DNA of 64,000 nt from Hyphomicrobiaceae bacterium (GCA_030655135.1 JAURWC010000020.1:186001-250000); one strand, 5' to 3'; positions 8,432-18,364 are shown, numbered from the stretch's first letter. The notes: a model not told the origin generated them from the letters alone. A program made the numbers and translations.

Positions 8432-11400
8432 CTAAGCCGCCTCAACTACCATCAGCAGATCCTTGGCGTCGATGATGTTGCCGGGGTTTACTAGGATCTC
8501 CTTCACCACGCCGTCGCGGGGGGCACGCAGGGCGGTTTCCATTTTCATGGCTTCGAGGGTCATCAGCACGTCGCCGGCGCGGACGCGCTGGCTCGGCTTG
8601 ACTGCCACCGTCGAGACCGTGCCGGGGAACGGCGCCGCCAGATGCGCCTCGTTGCCCTCGTCGGCCTTGCGGCGCGCCTGCGTCTTGGCGGCGACCGAGC
8701 GATTGGGCACCTTGATGACGCGCGGCTGACCGTTGAGTTCGAAGAAGACGCGCACCTGGCCCTCGTCGTCGGTCTCGCCCATCGTCTGCAGCTGGATGAC
8801 CAAGGTCTTGCCGGCTTCCAGCTCGACAGTGATCTCGTCGCCCGGCTCCATGCCGTAGAAGAACACCTTCGTCGGCAGCACGGAGACGGGACCGAACTTG
8901 CGCGAAATGGCGGCGAACTCGGTGAAGATGCGCGGATACATCAGGTAGCTGGCGAGTTCCTGCTCGGTGATGCGGCGGCCGCACTTCTTCTCGGCTTCGG
9001 CGCGAACGGCCACGAGGTTGGCCGGTTCCAGCAAGGCGCCGGGGCGGCCTTCGATCGGCTTTTCGTCACCCAGCACCTTGGCCTGCACGTCGGCCGGCCA
9101 GCCGCCAGGAGGCTGGCCCAATTCGCCGCGCATCATTTCCACCACGCTTGCCGGGAAGGCGACGTCGCGCGCGGGGTCCATGACGTCCTTGGCCGTGATG
9201 TTCTGGCTCACCATCATCAGCGCCATATCGCCGACGACCTTGGACGACGGCGTCACCTTGATGATGTCGCCGAACATGTCGTTGGCTTCGCGATAGGAGC
9301 GAGCCACGTCTTCCCAGCGCGCTTCGAGGCCGAGGGCGCGGGCCTGTTCCTTGAGGTTGGTGAACTGGCCGCCTGGCATTTCATGCTGGTAGACTTCGGA
9401 CGCGCCGCTCTTCTGGTCGCTGTCGAAGCCAGAATAGCGGGCGCGCACGGCCTCCCAATAGAACGAGATGCGGCGCACGGCATCGGGATCGATACCGGTG
9501 TCGCGTTCGGTGTGGCGTAAGGCTTCGACGAGCGAGCCTAGACACGGCTGCGACGTGGTGCCGGACATGGCGTCCATGGCAACGTCGACGGCGTCGACGC
9601 CGGCCTCGATGGCGGCCAGCAGCGAGGCGCCGGCCATGCCGGATGTATCGTGCGTGTGGAAGTGGATCGGAAGGTCGGTCGCTTCCTTGAGGGCCTTGAC
9701 CAGAACGCGGGCGGCGGCGGGCTTCAGCAGGCCCGCCATGTCCTTGATGCCTAGAATGTGGACACCGGCCTGTTCCAACTCCTTGGCGAGGCCGACGTAG
9801 TACTTCAGATCGTATTTCGCGCGATCGGGATCGAGGATGTCCCCGGTGTAGCAAAGCGCGCCTTCGCACAGCTTGCCGTTGTCGAGGATGGCATCGATCG
9901 AGACACGCATCTGTTCGACCCAGTTGAGGCAGTCGAAGACGCGGAACAGATCCATGCCGGCGTTGGCCGCCTGCTCAATGAAGTAGCGGACGACGTTGTC
10001 GGGATAGGTGGTGTAGCCGACGCCGTTGGCGCCGCGCACCAGCATCTGCGTCATGATGTTGGGTACGGCTTCGCGGATCTCAGCCAGGCGCTCCCAGGGG
10101 TCTTCGGAGAGGAAGCGCATCGCCACGTCAAACGTGGCGCCGCCCCAGCACTCCAGCGAGAACAGTTGCGGCGTGCCGCGGCTGTAGGCATCGGCTGCCG
10201 CGACGATGTCGAACGTACGGCAACGGGTGGCGAGCAGCGACTGGTGCGCATCGCGCATGGTCGTGTCCGTGAGGAGGACGCGCTTTTGATCCTTCATCCA
10301 GGACGAAAACTTCTTCGGGCCCAGCTTGGCGAGAAGCTGGCGCGTGCCTTCGGCGGGTTCACGGCGGAATAGCGGCGGCGTCAACGGCAACGAGGATACG
10401 GGCGGTTTGGACCGGCCCTTGGTTTCGGGATGGCCGTTGACGGTGACATCGGCGATCCAGGCCAAAAGCTTGGTGGCGCGGTCGCGGCGCTTGGTGAAGG
10501 CGAACAGCTCCGGCGTTTCGTCGATGAAGCGCGTCGTGGCCTCGTTGGCGCGGAATTTCGAATGGGCGAGCACGGCTTCGAGGAACGGCAGGTTCGTCGC
10601 CACGCCGCGGATGCGGTATTCCTCGAGCGCGCGGCGCATGCGGTCGATGGCCTCGCCGGACGTCGGCGCCCAGGCGGTCACCTTTTCCAGCATGGGGTCA
10701 TAGAAGCGCGTGACGACGGCGCCGGAATAGGCCGTGCCGCCATCGACGCGGATGCCGAAGCCCATGGCACCGCGATAGGCGGTGATGCGGCCGTAGTCCG
10801 GCATGAAGTTGTTTTCGGGGTTCTCGGTCGTGATGCGGCACTGCAGGGCGTGGCCGTTGAGCGTGATTTGCTTTTGCGACGGGATGCCCGTCTCGCCCTT
10901 CTTGCCGATGCGCCCACCCTCGGCGATGCGGATCTGGGCCTTGACGATGTCGAGGCCGGTGACGACCTCGGTTACCGTGTGTTCCACCTGGATGCGCGGA
11001 TTGACCTCGATGAAGTAGAACTTGCCGTCGTCGGCATCCATCAGGAACTCGACGGTGCCGGCGCCGATGTAATTCGTCGCCTTGCCGATCTTGATGGCGG
11101 CATCGCACAGCTGCTGGCGCTGATCGCTGTCGAGGTAGGGGGCCGGAGCGCGCTCGACGACCTTCTGGTTGCGGCGCTGGATGGTGCAATCGCGCTCGAA
11201 CAGGTGGACGATGTTGCCCGCGCGATCGCCGAGGATCTGCACCTCGACATGCCGGGCACGGCGTACAAGTTTCTCGAGGTAGACATCGTCCTTGCCGAAG
11301 GCGGATTTGGCCTCACGCTTGGCCGACGTGACGTTATCGATGAGCGTGCTCTCGTCTTCGATGGGACGCATGCCGCGGCCGCCGCCGCCCCACGATGCCT

Positions 11401-11899
11401 TGAGCATCACCGGGTAGCCGACCTTCTTGGCCAATTCCTTGATTGTCTTGGGATCATCGGGCAGCGGGTCGGTCGCCGGCATCACCGGCACGTCGATCGA
11501 GATGGCGAGGTTGCGGGCGTCGACTTTGTTGCCCAGCGTGCGCAGCGTCTTGGGCTGCGGGCCGATGAAGATGATGCCGGCCTCGGCGCAGGCCTCTGCA
11601 AATTCAGGGCTTTCAGACAGAAAACCGTAGCCGGGGTGGATGGCGTCGGCTTTGGCGGACTTGGCGACGCGGATGATCTCGGGAATCGAGAGATACGATT
11701 CCAGCGGACCCAGCGGACGCTCCAGATGCGGTCCCCGGCCGATCAGATAGGCCTCGTCGGACTTGAAGCGATGGAGGGAGAGCTTGTCCTCTTCCGCGTA
11801 GACGGCGATCGTCTCGATGTCGAGTTCGGTCGCGGCGCGGAACACACGGATGGCGATCTCGGAGCGATTGGCAACGAGTAGGCGGCGAATGTTGGACAT
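8432..11899 (-). CDS. pyc: Pyruvate carboxylase
   Basis: At 1155 residues this is a full-length single-chain pyruvate carboxylase, which makes oxaloacetate from pyruvate, bicarbonate and ATP. The biotin carboxylase domain fills about residues 1-470 (NRSEIAIRVFRAA, ASWGGGGRGM, EVNPRIQVEHTVTE). The carboxyltransferase domain follows (LLTDTTMRDAHQSLLATR near 550; DTSGMAGASLLAA). The biotinyl domain near the C-terminus has LEAMKMETAL with the target Lys. It is a single-gene unit on the minus strand facing away from asd. Its role is anaplerosis. Confidence 0.97.
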   Translation of the reverse strand: MSNIRRLLVANRSEIAIRVFRAATELDIETIAVYAEEDKLSLHRFKSDEAYLIGRGPHLERPLGPLESYLSIPEIIRVAKSAKADAIHPGYGFLSESPEFAEACAEAGIIFIGPQPKTLRTLGNKVDARNLAISIDVPVMPATDPLPDDPKTIKELAKKVGYPVMLKASWGGGGRGMRPIEDESTLIDNVTSAKREAKSAFGKDDVYLEKLVRRARHVEVQILGDRAGNIVHLFERDCTIQRRNQKVVERAPAPYLDSDQRQQLCDAAIKIGKATNYIGAGTVEFLMDADDGKFYFIEVNPRIQVEHTVTEVVTGLDIVKAQIRIAEGGRIGKKGETGIPSQKQITLNGHALQCRITTENPENNFMPDYGRITAYRGAMGFGIRVDGGTAYSGAVVTRFYDPMLEKVTAWAPTSGEAIDRMRRALEEYRIRGVATNLPFLEAVLAHSKFRANEATTRFIDETPELFAFTKRRDRATKLLAWIADVTVNGHPETKGRSKPPVSSLPLTPPLFRREPAEGTRQLLAKLGPKKFSSWMKDQKRVLLTDTTMRDAHQSLLATRCRTFDIVAAADAYSRGTPQLFSLECWGGATFDVAMRFLSEDPWERLAEIREAVPNIMTQMLVRGANGVGYTTYPDNVVRYFIEQAANAGMDLFRVFDCLNWVEQMRVSIDAILDNGKLCEGALCYTGDILDPDRAKYDLKYYVGLAKELEQAGVHILGIKDMAGLLKPAAARVLVKALKEATDLPIHFHTHDTSGMAGASLLAAIEAGVDAVDVAMDAMSGTTSQPCLGSLVEALRHTERDTGIDPDAVRRISFYWEAVRARYSGFDSDQKSGASEVYQHEMPGGQFTNLKEQARALGLEARWEDVARSYREANDMFGDIIKVTPSSKVVGDMALMMVSQNITAKDVMDPARDVAFPASVVEMMRGELGQPPGGWPADVQAKVLGDEKPIEGRPGALLEPANLVAVRAEAEKKCGRRITEQELASYLMYPRIFTEFAAISRKFGPVSVLPTKVFFYGMEPGDEITVELEAGKTLVIQLQTMGETDDEGQVRVFFELNGQPRVIKVPNRSVAAKTQARRKADEGNEAHLAAPFPGTVSTVAVKPSQRVRAGDVLMTLEAMKMETALRAPRDGVVKEILVNPGNIIDAKDLLMVVEAA

Positions 11900-11998
11900 T
11901 GGACCTTGGTCGTAGGAAAGCTGCGCTGGTCAAATCTTTAGACCAAAAGCCCGCCTACGGAAATCGCTCTGTTGCGTCCTGCGCCCGCTAACTTGTTG

Positions 11999-12439
11999 CT
12001 ACACGCCCACATTCTCGGCGCAGGTCGACGCCTCGCCCTTCACCCAGCCGCGCGCTGTCCAGGACGGCTTGTCGTTGGGCGCGCTTTGGGCCTGGTCGAC
12101 GGTGCGGGCAGCAAAATAGAACTCGAAGCAGTTGTCGCTGACCTTGTGCACCCGATAGCAGCCGCCGGAGGGATCGACGTCGTAGATGGTACAGAACGTG
12201 CCCGCCTGCAGCGACCAGCGGCCCTGCGTCTCGCGCCTGTCGTCCTGGTAGTTCAGGCGGCCGTCGCCATCGTAGCGTTCGACGAACTTTGCGCCGTCGG
12301 AATAGTGGCCCTCGACGGTCTTGCCGGAGAACGCCTGGTTGAGGCTGCTCTCGCTCATCCACGCCATATCGGATAGCGCAGAAACAGGCGCTGCCGCCAG
12401 AATGGTAAATGCCAGCCCTGCGAAGAACGAACGCGCCAT
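11999..12439 (-). CDS. Small exported protein of unknown function
   Basis: The ATG at 12439 gives 146 residues with a signal peptide (MARSFFAGLAFTILAAAPVSA). The mature part has four cysteines and the segments GKTVEGHYSDGAKFVERYDGDGRL, GRWSLQAGTFCTIYD, GGCYRVHKVSDNCFEFYF (motifs quoted separately). This pattern, with residues for a small beta-sheet domain, is common in uncharacterised periplasmic proteins of Hyphomicrobiales. I cannot assign a function. It lies between pyc and the divergent asd gene. Confidence 0.7.
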   Translation of the reverse strand: MARSFFAGLAFTILAAAPVSALSDMAWMSESSLNQAFSGKTVEGHYSDGAKFVERYDGDGRLNYQDDRRETQGRWSLQAGTFCTIYDVDPSGGCYRVHKVSDNCFEFYFAARTVDQAQSAPNDKPSWTARGWVKGEASTCAENVGV

Positions 12440-12622
12440 GACACCCCTCCGGACACCGCGGACCACCTCGCCAAGAGGTGACACGCGATTGTGACGCGCG
12501 TTGGCCGGGCGGCGGCGGCTAAAGAAGCCTTGAAAGCCGGGGCCGCGGCCGTTAAGTGTCCGCGCACACGTATATTGCGGTGCAGAGCCGCGTTTCGTCA
12601 CCTCAAAATTGGACATCGATAC

Positions 12623-13651
12623 ATGGGCTACAAGGTCGCCGTCGTGGGCGCCACGGGCAACGTGGGCCGCGAAATGCTGAACGTTCTCGCCGAGCGGAAC
12701 TTCCCCGTCGACGAGATTTATCCGATTGCTTCGCGCCGTTCGCTCGGCACGGAAGTCTCGTTTGGCGACCGAACGCTCAAATGCCTGGCGCTCGACCAGT
12801 TCGATTTCTCCAAGGCCGACTTCTGCCTGATGTCGGCGGGCTCGGCGGTTTCGAAGGAATGGTCGCCGCGCATCGGCGCTACGGGCTGCATCGTGATCGA
12901 TAACTCGTCGTGCTGGCGCTACGACCAGGACGTGCCGCTCGTCGTGCCGGAAGTGAACCCGGAAGCGATCCGCGGCTACACGAAGAAGAACATCATCGCC
13001 AACCCCAACTGCTCCACCGCGCAGCTCGTCGTCGTGCTGAAGCCGCTGCACGATGCCGCCGTCATCAAGCGGGTTGTGGTGTCGACGTATCAGTCGGTTT
13101 CGGGCGCAGGCAAGGAAGCGATGGACGAGCTATGGCAGCAGACCAAGGGCAAGTACGTGCCGGGCTCAGAGGTCGAATCGTCGAAGTTTCCCAAGGAGAT
13201 CGCCTTCAACGTCATTCCTCAGATCGACGTCTTCATGGAAGACGGCTACACGAAAGAGGAATGGAAGATGCTGGCCGAGACCAAGAAGATCCTCGACCCC
13301 AAGATCAAGCTGACGGCGACGTGCGTGCGCGTGCCGGTGTTCGTTGGGCATTCCGAAGCTGTCACGATCGAATTCGAAAAGCCGATCACGGCGGACGAAG
13401 CGCGTGAGATCCTGCGTGAGGCGCCGGGGATCGCCGTCGTCGACAAGCGCGAGGCCGGTGGCTATGTGACGCCGATCGAGGCTGCGGGAGAATTCGACAC
13501 CTACGTCAGCCGCATCCGTGAAGACAACACGGTCGAGAACGGCCTGGTGCTGTGGTGCGTGTCCGACAACTTGCTGAAGGGCGCGGCTCTGAACACGGTG
13601 CAGATTGCCGAGACGATGATCAGCCAGAAGCTGGTGAAATCGGCGGCTTAA
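12623..13651 (+). CDS. asd: Aspartate-semialdehyde dehydrogenase
   Basis: This 342-residue enzyme reduces aspartyl phosphate to the semialdehyde, the branch point to lysine/diaminopimelate, threonine and methionine. It shows the NADP-binding GATGNVG (9-15), the active-site Cys130 in NPNCSTAQ and the substrate region RVPVFVGHSEAV. The ATG at 12623 fits the conserved start MGYKVAVVGATG; the open frame upstream is non-coding. A strong terminator follows. dapF, which acts further down the same pathway, is in the window but in another operon. Confidence 0.96.
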   Translation: MGYKVAVVGATGNVGREMLNVLAERNFPVDEIYPIASRRSLGTEVSFGDRTLKCLALDQFDFSKADFCLMSAGSAVSKEWSPRIGATGCIVIDNSSCWRYDQDVPLVVPEVNPEAIRGYTKKNIIANPNCSTAQLVVVLKPLHDAAVIKRVVVSTYQSVSGAGKEAMDELWQQTKGKYVPGSEVESSKFPKEIAFNVIPQIDVFMEDGYTKEEWKMLAETKKILDPKIKLTATCVRVPVFVGHSEAVTIEFEKPITADEAREILREAPGIAVVDKREAGGYVTPIEAAGEFDTYVSRIREDNTVENGLVLWCVSDNLLKGAALNTVQIAETMISQKLVKSAA

Positions 13652-13671
13652 GACCTCAGCTGGTTCGAATC

Positions 13672-13709
13672 AAAAGGCCCTCGCGATGCTCGTCGCGAGG
13701 GCCTTTTTT
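13672..13709. terminator. Bidirectional terminator between asd and marR
   Basis: A perfect 15-bp stem (AAAAGGCCCTCGCGA with its complement) around a 6-base loop ends in a run of T. The A-run on the other side lets it serve both asd (+) and the converging MarR gene (-). Confidence 0.92.
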
Positions 13710-13731
13710 CCTAGCACCAGGAAGCGGCGCC

Positions 13732-14247
13732 TTATTTGATGATCTTGTCTTGTGGTTCGACGGTGCCCAGCGCCTCAACGATCATGTTGAGGTCCTGCAT
13801 GAAGCGGTCGCGCTGCTGCTGGCCCGGAAGAACGGTCAGAATACGCTCGTCAACCCGCTTGGCGACAGGATCGGCAGCCTTCAGCGCCTTCCAGCCCTCG
13901 TCCGTCAATTTAACGGCATAGGCGCGGGCATCTTCCTTGGTGCGGCGGCGCTGCAGCAGGCCCTTCTTGAGCATGCGGCGGACGATGTCGGCCAGCGTCG
14001 AGCGATCGATGCCGGTCTTTTCGACGAGATGAGTCTGGCTCAACCCCTCGTTGAGGGAAACCGTCAGCAGCACTGCGTACTGACGGGGTGTGAGGTCGCC
14101 TCCACCCATCTCCGTCTGGAAAATATCTCCGGCGCACTGGCCGGCGCGATGGAGAAGATGGATCGGTGACTTTTCGAGGCGTGCTGTGGGAGCGTCGCGC
14201 GGGGTATCTCGTACCATGACGGGCTCAGACTTTCTTTTCTCTTCCAA
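13732..14247 (-). CDS. MarR-family transcriptional regulator
   Basis: This 171-residue protein has a MarR winged-helix domain. LTPRQYAVLLTVSLNEGLSQ is followed by the recognition region THLVEKTGIDRSTLADIVRRMLKKGL and the wing RRRTKEDARAYAVKLTDEG (motifs quoted separately). The first 30 residues are charged and variable, so a later start is possible. The target is unknown; no obvious target operon is divergent from it, as the upstream 210 bases lead only to the tail-side of a yciB gene. It may control itself. Confidence 0.9.
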   Translation of the reverse strand: MEEKRKSEPVMVRDTPRDAPTARLEKSPIHLLHRAGQCAGDIFQTEMGGGDLTPRQYAVLLTVSLNEGLSQTHLVEKTGIDRSTLADIVRRMLKKGLLQRRRTKEDARAYAVKLTDEGWKALKAADPVAKRVDERILTVLPGQQQRDRFMQDLNMIVEALGTVEPQDKIIK

Positions 14248-14458
14248 TTGACAGGGCGCCGACGGACAGTAGGTGAAGGCCGTAGCACCAATAGTGTGCC
14301 GTTGACGAATAGTATTTACCGAGCGGGAAAATACGGTTTTTACAGCCGTAGTCTACAAGAAAATCACAATAATTCTGAAGCACACCTTAAATGAAGTACA
14401 AATACTATAACGTGCATAGTTTTCGGCGTTCAAAGCTTTATTGCCAAAATGGTCTTGA

Positions 14459-15049
14459 TCATTTCTCCATAAGTTCGAAGCGCTTAAGCAATCCTATCTG
14501 CGAAACGGCGAACACTAGAGTTAGTGGCAAAATCCCAAAAGCTTTGAATGCAACCCACGCATCATTCGACATCGTCCTCCAAACTATTTCGTTGAGTATT
14601 GCCAGCACCACAAAGAAACAAGCCCAGCGGAAGGTCAGCTTACGCCAGCCTTCGTCTGACAATCGAAATTCCTCGCCGAACAGATGGCGCAAAAGTGAGC
14701 GATTCATCGCCAGTCCGCCGAACAAAATAGCAGCGAAAAGCGTGTTGACGATCGTCGGCTTGAGTTTGATAAAAACGTCGTCGTGCAGATAGAGCGTAAG
14801 GCCACCGAAAACGACGACGAAAAAGCCCGATACCAGCGGCATGATCGGCACGCGGCCAAACAGCAGGCGCGATGCAACCAGCGAGATCAGGGTGGCCGCC
14901 ACGAAGAGAGCCGTGCCCCAGTAGATGCCCTTCATGGCGTTGGTGATGAAGAACACCAGCAGCGGGCCGAACTCCACGAACAGCTTCAGAAGCTGATTGG
15001 CCGCCTGGGGCTCGCTGGCGGGGCGTGTTTCGTCGGAGCTGCTGGTCAT
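14459..15049 (-). CDS. YciB/IspZ inner membrane protein, second paralogue
   Basis: This 196-residue polytopic protein belongs to the YciB (septation protein A/IspZ) family. It keeps the family signatures LLKLFVEFGPLLVFFITNA, KPTIVNTLFAA and RWACFFVVLAILNEIVWR. About five membrane segments are predicted by eye. Family members link envelope synthesis with cell division. It follows another yciB gene on the same strand, 83 bases downstream, so the two are tandem paralogues. The shared core is diverged, so this is not a recent duplication. Confidence 0.88.
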   Translation of the reverse strand: MTSSSDETRPASEPQAANQLLKLFVEFGPLLVFFITNAMKGIYWGTALFVAATLISLVASRLLFGRVPIMPLVSGFFVVVFGGLTLYLHDDVFIKLKPTIVNTLFAAILFGGLAMNRSLLRHLFGEEFRLSDEGWRKLTFRWACFFVVLAILNEIVWRTMSNDAWVAFKAFGILPLTLVFAVSQIGLLKRFELMEK

Positions 15050-15132
15050 GTTCGGCCTGTTTTCTGTCTCAACAGGCGCGGAGCCTGCTCAATTGTTATT
15101 GTCCGATGCTGCTCTAGCCCGGCAGCGGGCGA

Positions 15133-15849
15133 TCAGGCACGCAAATCAGCGCGGGTGACATCCCGACCTGACGCCGGCTGCGTGCGTGTATCGGCGCGGG
15201 CCGCGTCAGTCATGATCGGCTCAGCTGCAAGCGCCGGATCGGGAATTTGATGGCGGTGCATCCAACGCGTCAGCAGCCAGGCATAGAACCCGCTGAGGGG
15301 CATGATGATGGCAACCTTGAACAGGATCCAGATGTTGACCCCGTCCATGGCATAGCCAAAGACGTTGTAGATCTGGTCGTCGGCGAACGTGCGGCGCACC
15401 ACTTCGTTGGCCACGGCGGTGAACACGAAGAACCAAGCGAAGCTGCGCGTGAAGGTGTCCCAGCCTTCCTTGGTGTAGTGGAAGGTCTTTTCGAAAACGT
15501 ACTTGAAGAAGTTGCGATCGAGCTTCAGCCCCAGGAACAGGAAGGCTGCAAACATGGCGTTGAAGATCGTGACCTTGATCTGCACCCACATCGGGTTGCC
15601 CGTGATCAGCGTCAGCGCGCCGAAGACGATGGTGACCGAGGACGCGATCAGCGGAAAAACCGGCAGCCGCTTCAGCACAAGGAGCATGGCGGCAATTGCC
15701 ACGACCGTGGAGATCATCAGCGCCCAGGTGCCGGCCGCGATGCCGTACATCGCGTTCACGACGAACATCGTTACGAGCGGACCGAACTCGCTCAGGATGT
15801 TGACGGTTTGCTCTGCGTTGAAAGGGTAGATCCGCTTGCGCACGCTCAT
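15133..15849 (-). CDS. yciB: YciB/IspZ inner membrane-spanning septation protein
   Basis: This 238-residue membrane protein has the YciB family motifs ILSEFGPLVTMFVVNAMYG, VQIKVTIFNAMFAAFLF and RSFAWFFVFTAVANEVVRR. About five transmembrane helices precede a hydrophilic C-terminal tail of some 45 residues. It sits directly downstream of ftsY in the dapF-mtaB-ftsY run, the usual place for ispZ/yciB in Hyphomicrobiales, so I take it as the canonical copy. A second, shorter yciB follows. Confidence 0.92.
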   Translation of the reverse strand: MSVRKRIYPFNAEQTVNILSEFGPLVTMFVVNAMYGIAAGTWALMISTVVAIAAMLLVLKRLPVFPLIASSVTIVFGALTLITGNPMWVQIKVTIFNAMFAAFLFLGLKLDRNFFKYVFEKTFHYTKEGWDTFTRSFAWFFVFTAVANEVVRRTFADDQIYNVFGYAMDGVNIWILFKVAIIMPLSGFYAWLLTRWMHRHQIPDPALAAEPIMTDAARADTRTQPASGRDVTRADLRA

Positions 15850-15947
15850 TTCGGGGACGTCATCCTGTTATTGTGGCGCCACTGCGACTGTGGTCTGAGG
15901 GCGCGTTATGGGCTGAAGGGTTGTGCGATCGCTGCCACGTTCTAGAG

Positions 15948-17090
15948 CTAGCGGCCGGCGATTGCTTTCGCGAACTCCTTTGCCTCGAACGGTTGAAAAT
16001 CGTCGATCCCCTCGCCCACGCCGATGGCGTGCACAGGTATCGCGTGCTTGGCGGCGATCGCCACAAGGATGCCGCCGCGGGCCGTGCCGTCGAGCTTGGT
16101 CATCACCAGTCCTGTGACACCAGCCGTGGCCTTGAAGGCTTCAACCTGCATCATGGCGTTCTGTCCCGTCGTCGCATCCAATACGAGAAGAACGTCGTGC
16201 GGGGCGGTCGGGTCCAGCTTGCGCAGGACGCGAACAACCTTATGAAGCTCTTCCATCAGGGCGGCCTTGTTCTGAAGGCGGCCTGCGGTATCGAGTAGCA
16301 GCACGTCGTGGCTGCCGGCCTGTGCCGCCTGGAGGGCGGTGTAGGAAAGACTGGCGGCATCAGAACCAACAGAGCTGGCGATGACGGGCGCGCCGGTGCG
16401 TTCGCCCCAGATTTTCAGCTGATCGATAGCTGCGGCGCGGAACGTGTCGCCGGCGGCAAGCATCACCGACTTGCCCTCGCTCTTGAGGCGGGCCGCCAGC
16501 TTGCCGATGGTCGTCGTCTTGCCAGTGCCATTGACGCCGACCACGAGCACCACGTGCGGCTGATGTGAGCCGTCGATCCGCAACGGCTTGGCGACGGGAG
16601 CCAGTACGCGTTCGACTTCCTGGGCGAGCACGTCGCGCACTTCGTCTGGCGCGATTTCCTTGTCGAAGCGGCCCTTGCGTAGTGCGGCCGTGATGCGAGA
16701 CGACGTCTCGACGCCGAGGTCAGAACCGATCAGCAGATCTTCAAGCTCCTCCAACATTTCGTCGTCGAGCTTGCGCTTCGTGAAGAGGCCGGTGATGCCG
16801 GTCGTCAGGCGTGACGACGTCTTCGTCAGACCATCGCTGAGACGCTTGAACCAGCCCTTCTTTTCGGCAGCGGGCGCGGCCTCAGCGACGGCCGGAGGAG
16901 ACGGTACAGGCTCTGGCTGCGTTGCAACGGGTGCGGGGGTGGCGGGTGCAGGTGCGGCAGGTTCCGGCGCGGTGACGGCCGTCTCGGTTAGCGGCGGCGT
17001 TGCGGCGGGCTCGCCGGGCTGCTCGATGGTTTCAGCCTTGTTGCCGAACAAGCGGCCCAGCAAGCTTTTCTTGGGTTGAGATCCGCTCAC
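15948..17090 (-). CDS. ftsY: Signal recognition particle receptor FtsY
   Basis: FtsY docks the SRP-ribosome complex at the membrane for co-translational targeting. The 380 residues hold an acidic, Pro/Ala-rich N-terminal A region (to about residue 75), then the N and G domains. GTPase motifs are GVNGTGKTTTIGKLA, DTAGRLQNKAALMEEL and TKLDGTARGG. Its start overlaps the mtaB stop by 4 bases, so the two are translationally coupled. Its partner Ffh is encoded at 21.6 kb. Confidence 0.97.
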   Translation of the reverse strand: MSGSQPKKSLLGRLFGNKAETIEQPGEPAATPPLTETAVTAPEPAAPAPATPAPVATQPEPVPSPPAVAEAAPAAEKKGWFKRLSDGLTKTSSRLTTGITGLFTKRKLDDEMLEELEDLLIGSDLGVETSSRITAALRKGRFDKEIAPDEVRDVLAQEVERVLAPVAKPLRIDGSHQPHVVLVVGVNGTGKTTTIGKLAARLKSEGKSVMLAAGDTFRAAAIDQLKIWGERTGAPVIASSVGSDAASLSYTALQAAQAGSHDVLLLDTAGRLQNKAALMEELHKVVRVLRKLDPTAPHDVLLVLDATTGQNAMMQVEAFKATAGVTGLVMTKLDGTARGGILVAIAAKHAIPVHAIGVGEGIDDFQPFEAKEFAKAIAGR

Positions 17091-18364
17091 GCCGCGGCCT
17101 CATGCGCCGATGCCATCACGGCCGTCAAACGCCGTCCGTCGTTGCCGGTGATGCGCGCCCGCACGAGGGAGCCCTTACCCGGATGCTGCGCGGCAAGCTT
17201 GACTTCGGCGTAGTGCGGCGTGCGGCCGACGTTGTTGCCTTCCATCAGCAGTTCGACTTCGGCTCCGTGATGCGCGGCGAGATAGCCGGCCATGATCTCA
17301 TCGCGCTTGGCTCGCAGACGGGCCGCGCGTTCCTTGATAAGCGGGCGGGCCACTTGCGGCATGCGCGCGGCGGGCGTGTCCTTGCGCGGTGAAAATGGGA
17401 AGACGTGCAAGTACGTCAGATCGCATTCGTCGACGAGGCGCAGCGTGTTGGCGAACATGTCTTCCGTTTCGGTGGGAAAGCCGGCGATGAGGTCGGCGCC
17501 GAAAACGACGTCCGGGCGCAAGCGGCGGGCCTGCGTGCAAAATGCAATGGCATCGGCGCGCAGATGGCGGCGCTTCATGCGTTTCAGGATCAGATCGTCG
17601 CCTGCCTGCATCGATAGGTGGAGGTACGGCATCAGGCGCTGCTCTTGCGCCAACGCATCGAGCAAATGCTTGTCGGCCTCAACCTGATCTATCGACGACA
17701 GGCGCAGGCGATCGAGCCGTGGCACGTGCCGCAGCACTTGCCGCACGAGGCGGCCCAGGGAGGGCGCGCCGGGAAGATCGCTACCGTACGAAGTGATGTC
17801 GACACCGGTCAGCACGATCTCGCGATAGCCCGCATCAACAAGCCGCTCGACATGCGACACCACCTCACCCGCTGGCACGGAGCGAGACGGGCCGCGACCG
17901 TAGGGAATGATGCAGAACGTGCACCGATGGTCGCAGCCGTTCTGGATCTGCACGTAGGCGCGCGTGTTCGTACCGAAACCGTCGAGCATGTGCGGGGCGG
18001 CTTCGCGCACGCTCATGATGTCGTTGACCACGACGCGCTCGGAGCCCGCGACGGAAAGCGAATGGAACGTCTCCGCCAGCATCTTTTCCGTATTGCCGAT
18101 GACGTGGTCGACCTCAGCCATGCCGGCAAAGCGCTCCGGCTCGATTTGCGCGGCACAACCGGTGACGATGATGCGGGCGCCCGGGCGTTCGCGGCGCGTG
18201 CGGCGAATGGTTTGGGCCGCCTGACGCACGGCTTCGCCGGTTACCGCGCACGTGTTGATGATCACGCACTCGCCAAGGCCGGCTGTTTCGGCATGGCGGC
18301 GCACCACCTCGGATTCGTAGGCGTTGAGGCGGCATCCTAGCGTGATGACAACGGGCTCGGACAT
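17087..18364 (-). CDS. mtaB: tRNA t6A37 methylthiotransferase MtaB
   Basis: This radical-SAM enzyme converts t6A to ms2t6A at position 37 of tRNAs. The 425 residues show the MTTase domain cysteines (TLGCRLNAYES, IINTCAVT, VTGCAAQ), the radical-SAM motif CDHRCTFC, and a C-terminal TRAM-like region. The order GCRLN and the length fit the MtaB branch rather than MiaB or RimO. It lies between dapF and ftsY and overlaps ftsY by 4 bases. Confidence 0.93.
   Translation of the reverse strand: MSEPVVITLGCRLNAYESEVVRRHAETAGLGECVIINTCAVTGEAVRQAAQTIRRTRRERPGARIIVTGCAAQIEPERFAGMAEVDHVIGNTEKMLAETFHSLSVAGSERVVVNDIMSVREAAPHMLDGFGTNTRAYVQIQNGCDHRCTFCIIPYGRGPSRSVPAGEVVSHVERLVDAGYREIVLTGVDITSYGSDLPGAPSLGRLVRQVLRHVPRLDRLRLSSIDQVEADKHLLDALAQEQRLMPYLHLSMQAGDDLILKRMKRRHLRADAIAFCTQARRLRPDVVFGADLIAGFPTETEDMFANTLRLVDECDLTYLHVFPFSPRKDTPAARMPQVARPLIKERAARLRAKRDEIMAGYLAAHHGAEVELLMEGNNVGRTPHYAEVKLAAQHPGKGSLVRARITGNDGRRLTAVMASAHEAAA

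Noticed and set aside
10430-11881. A 483-codon plus-strand frame
   Set aside because: It is antisense to the biotin carboxylase part of pyc and shows no family motif.
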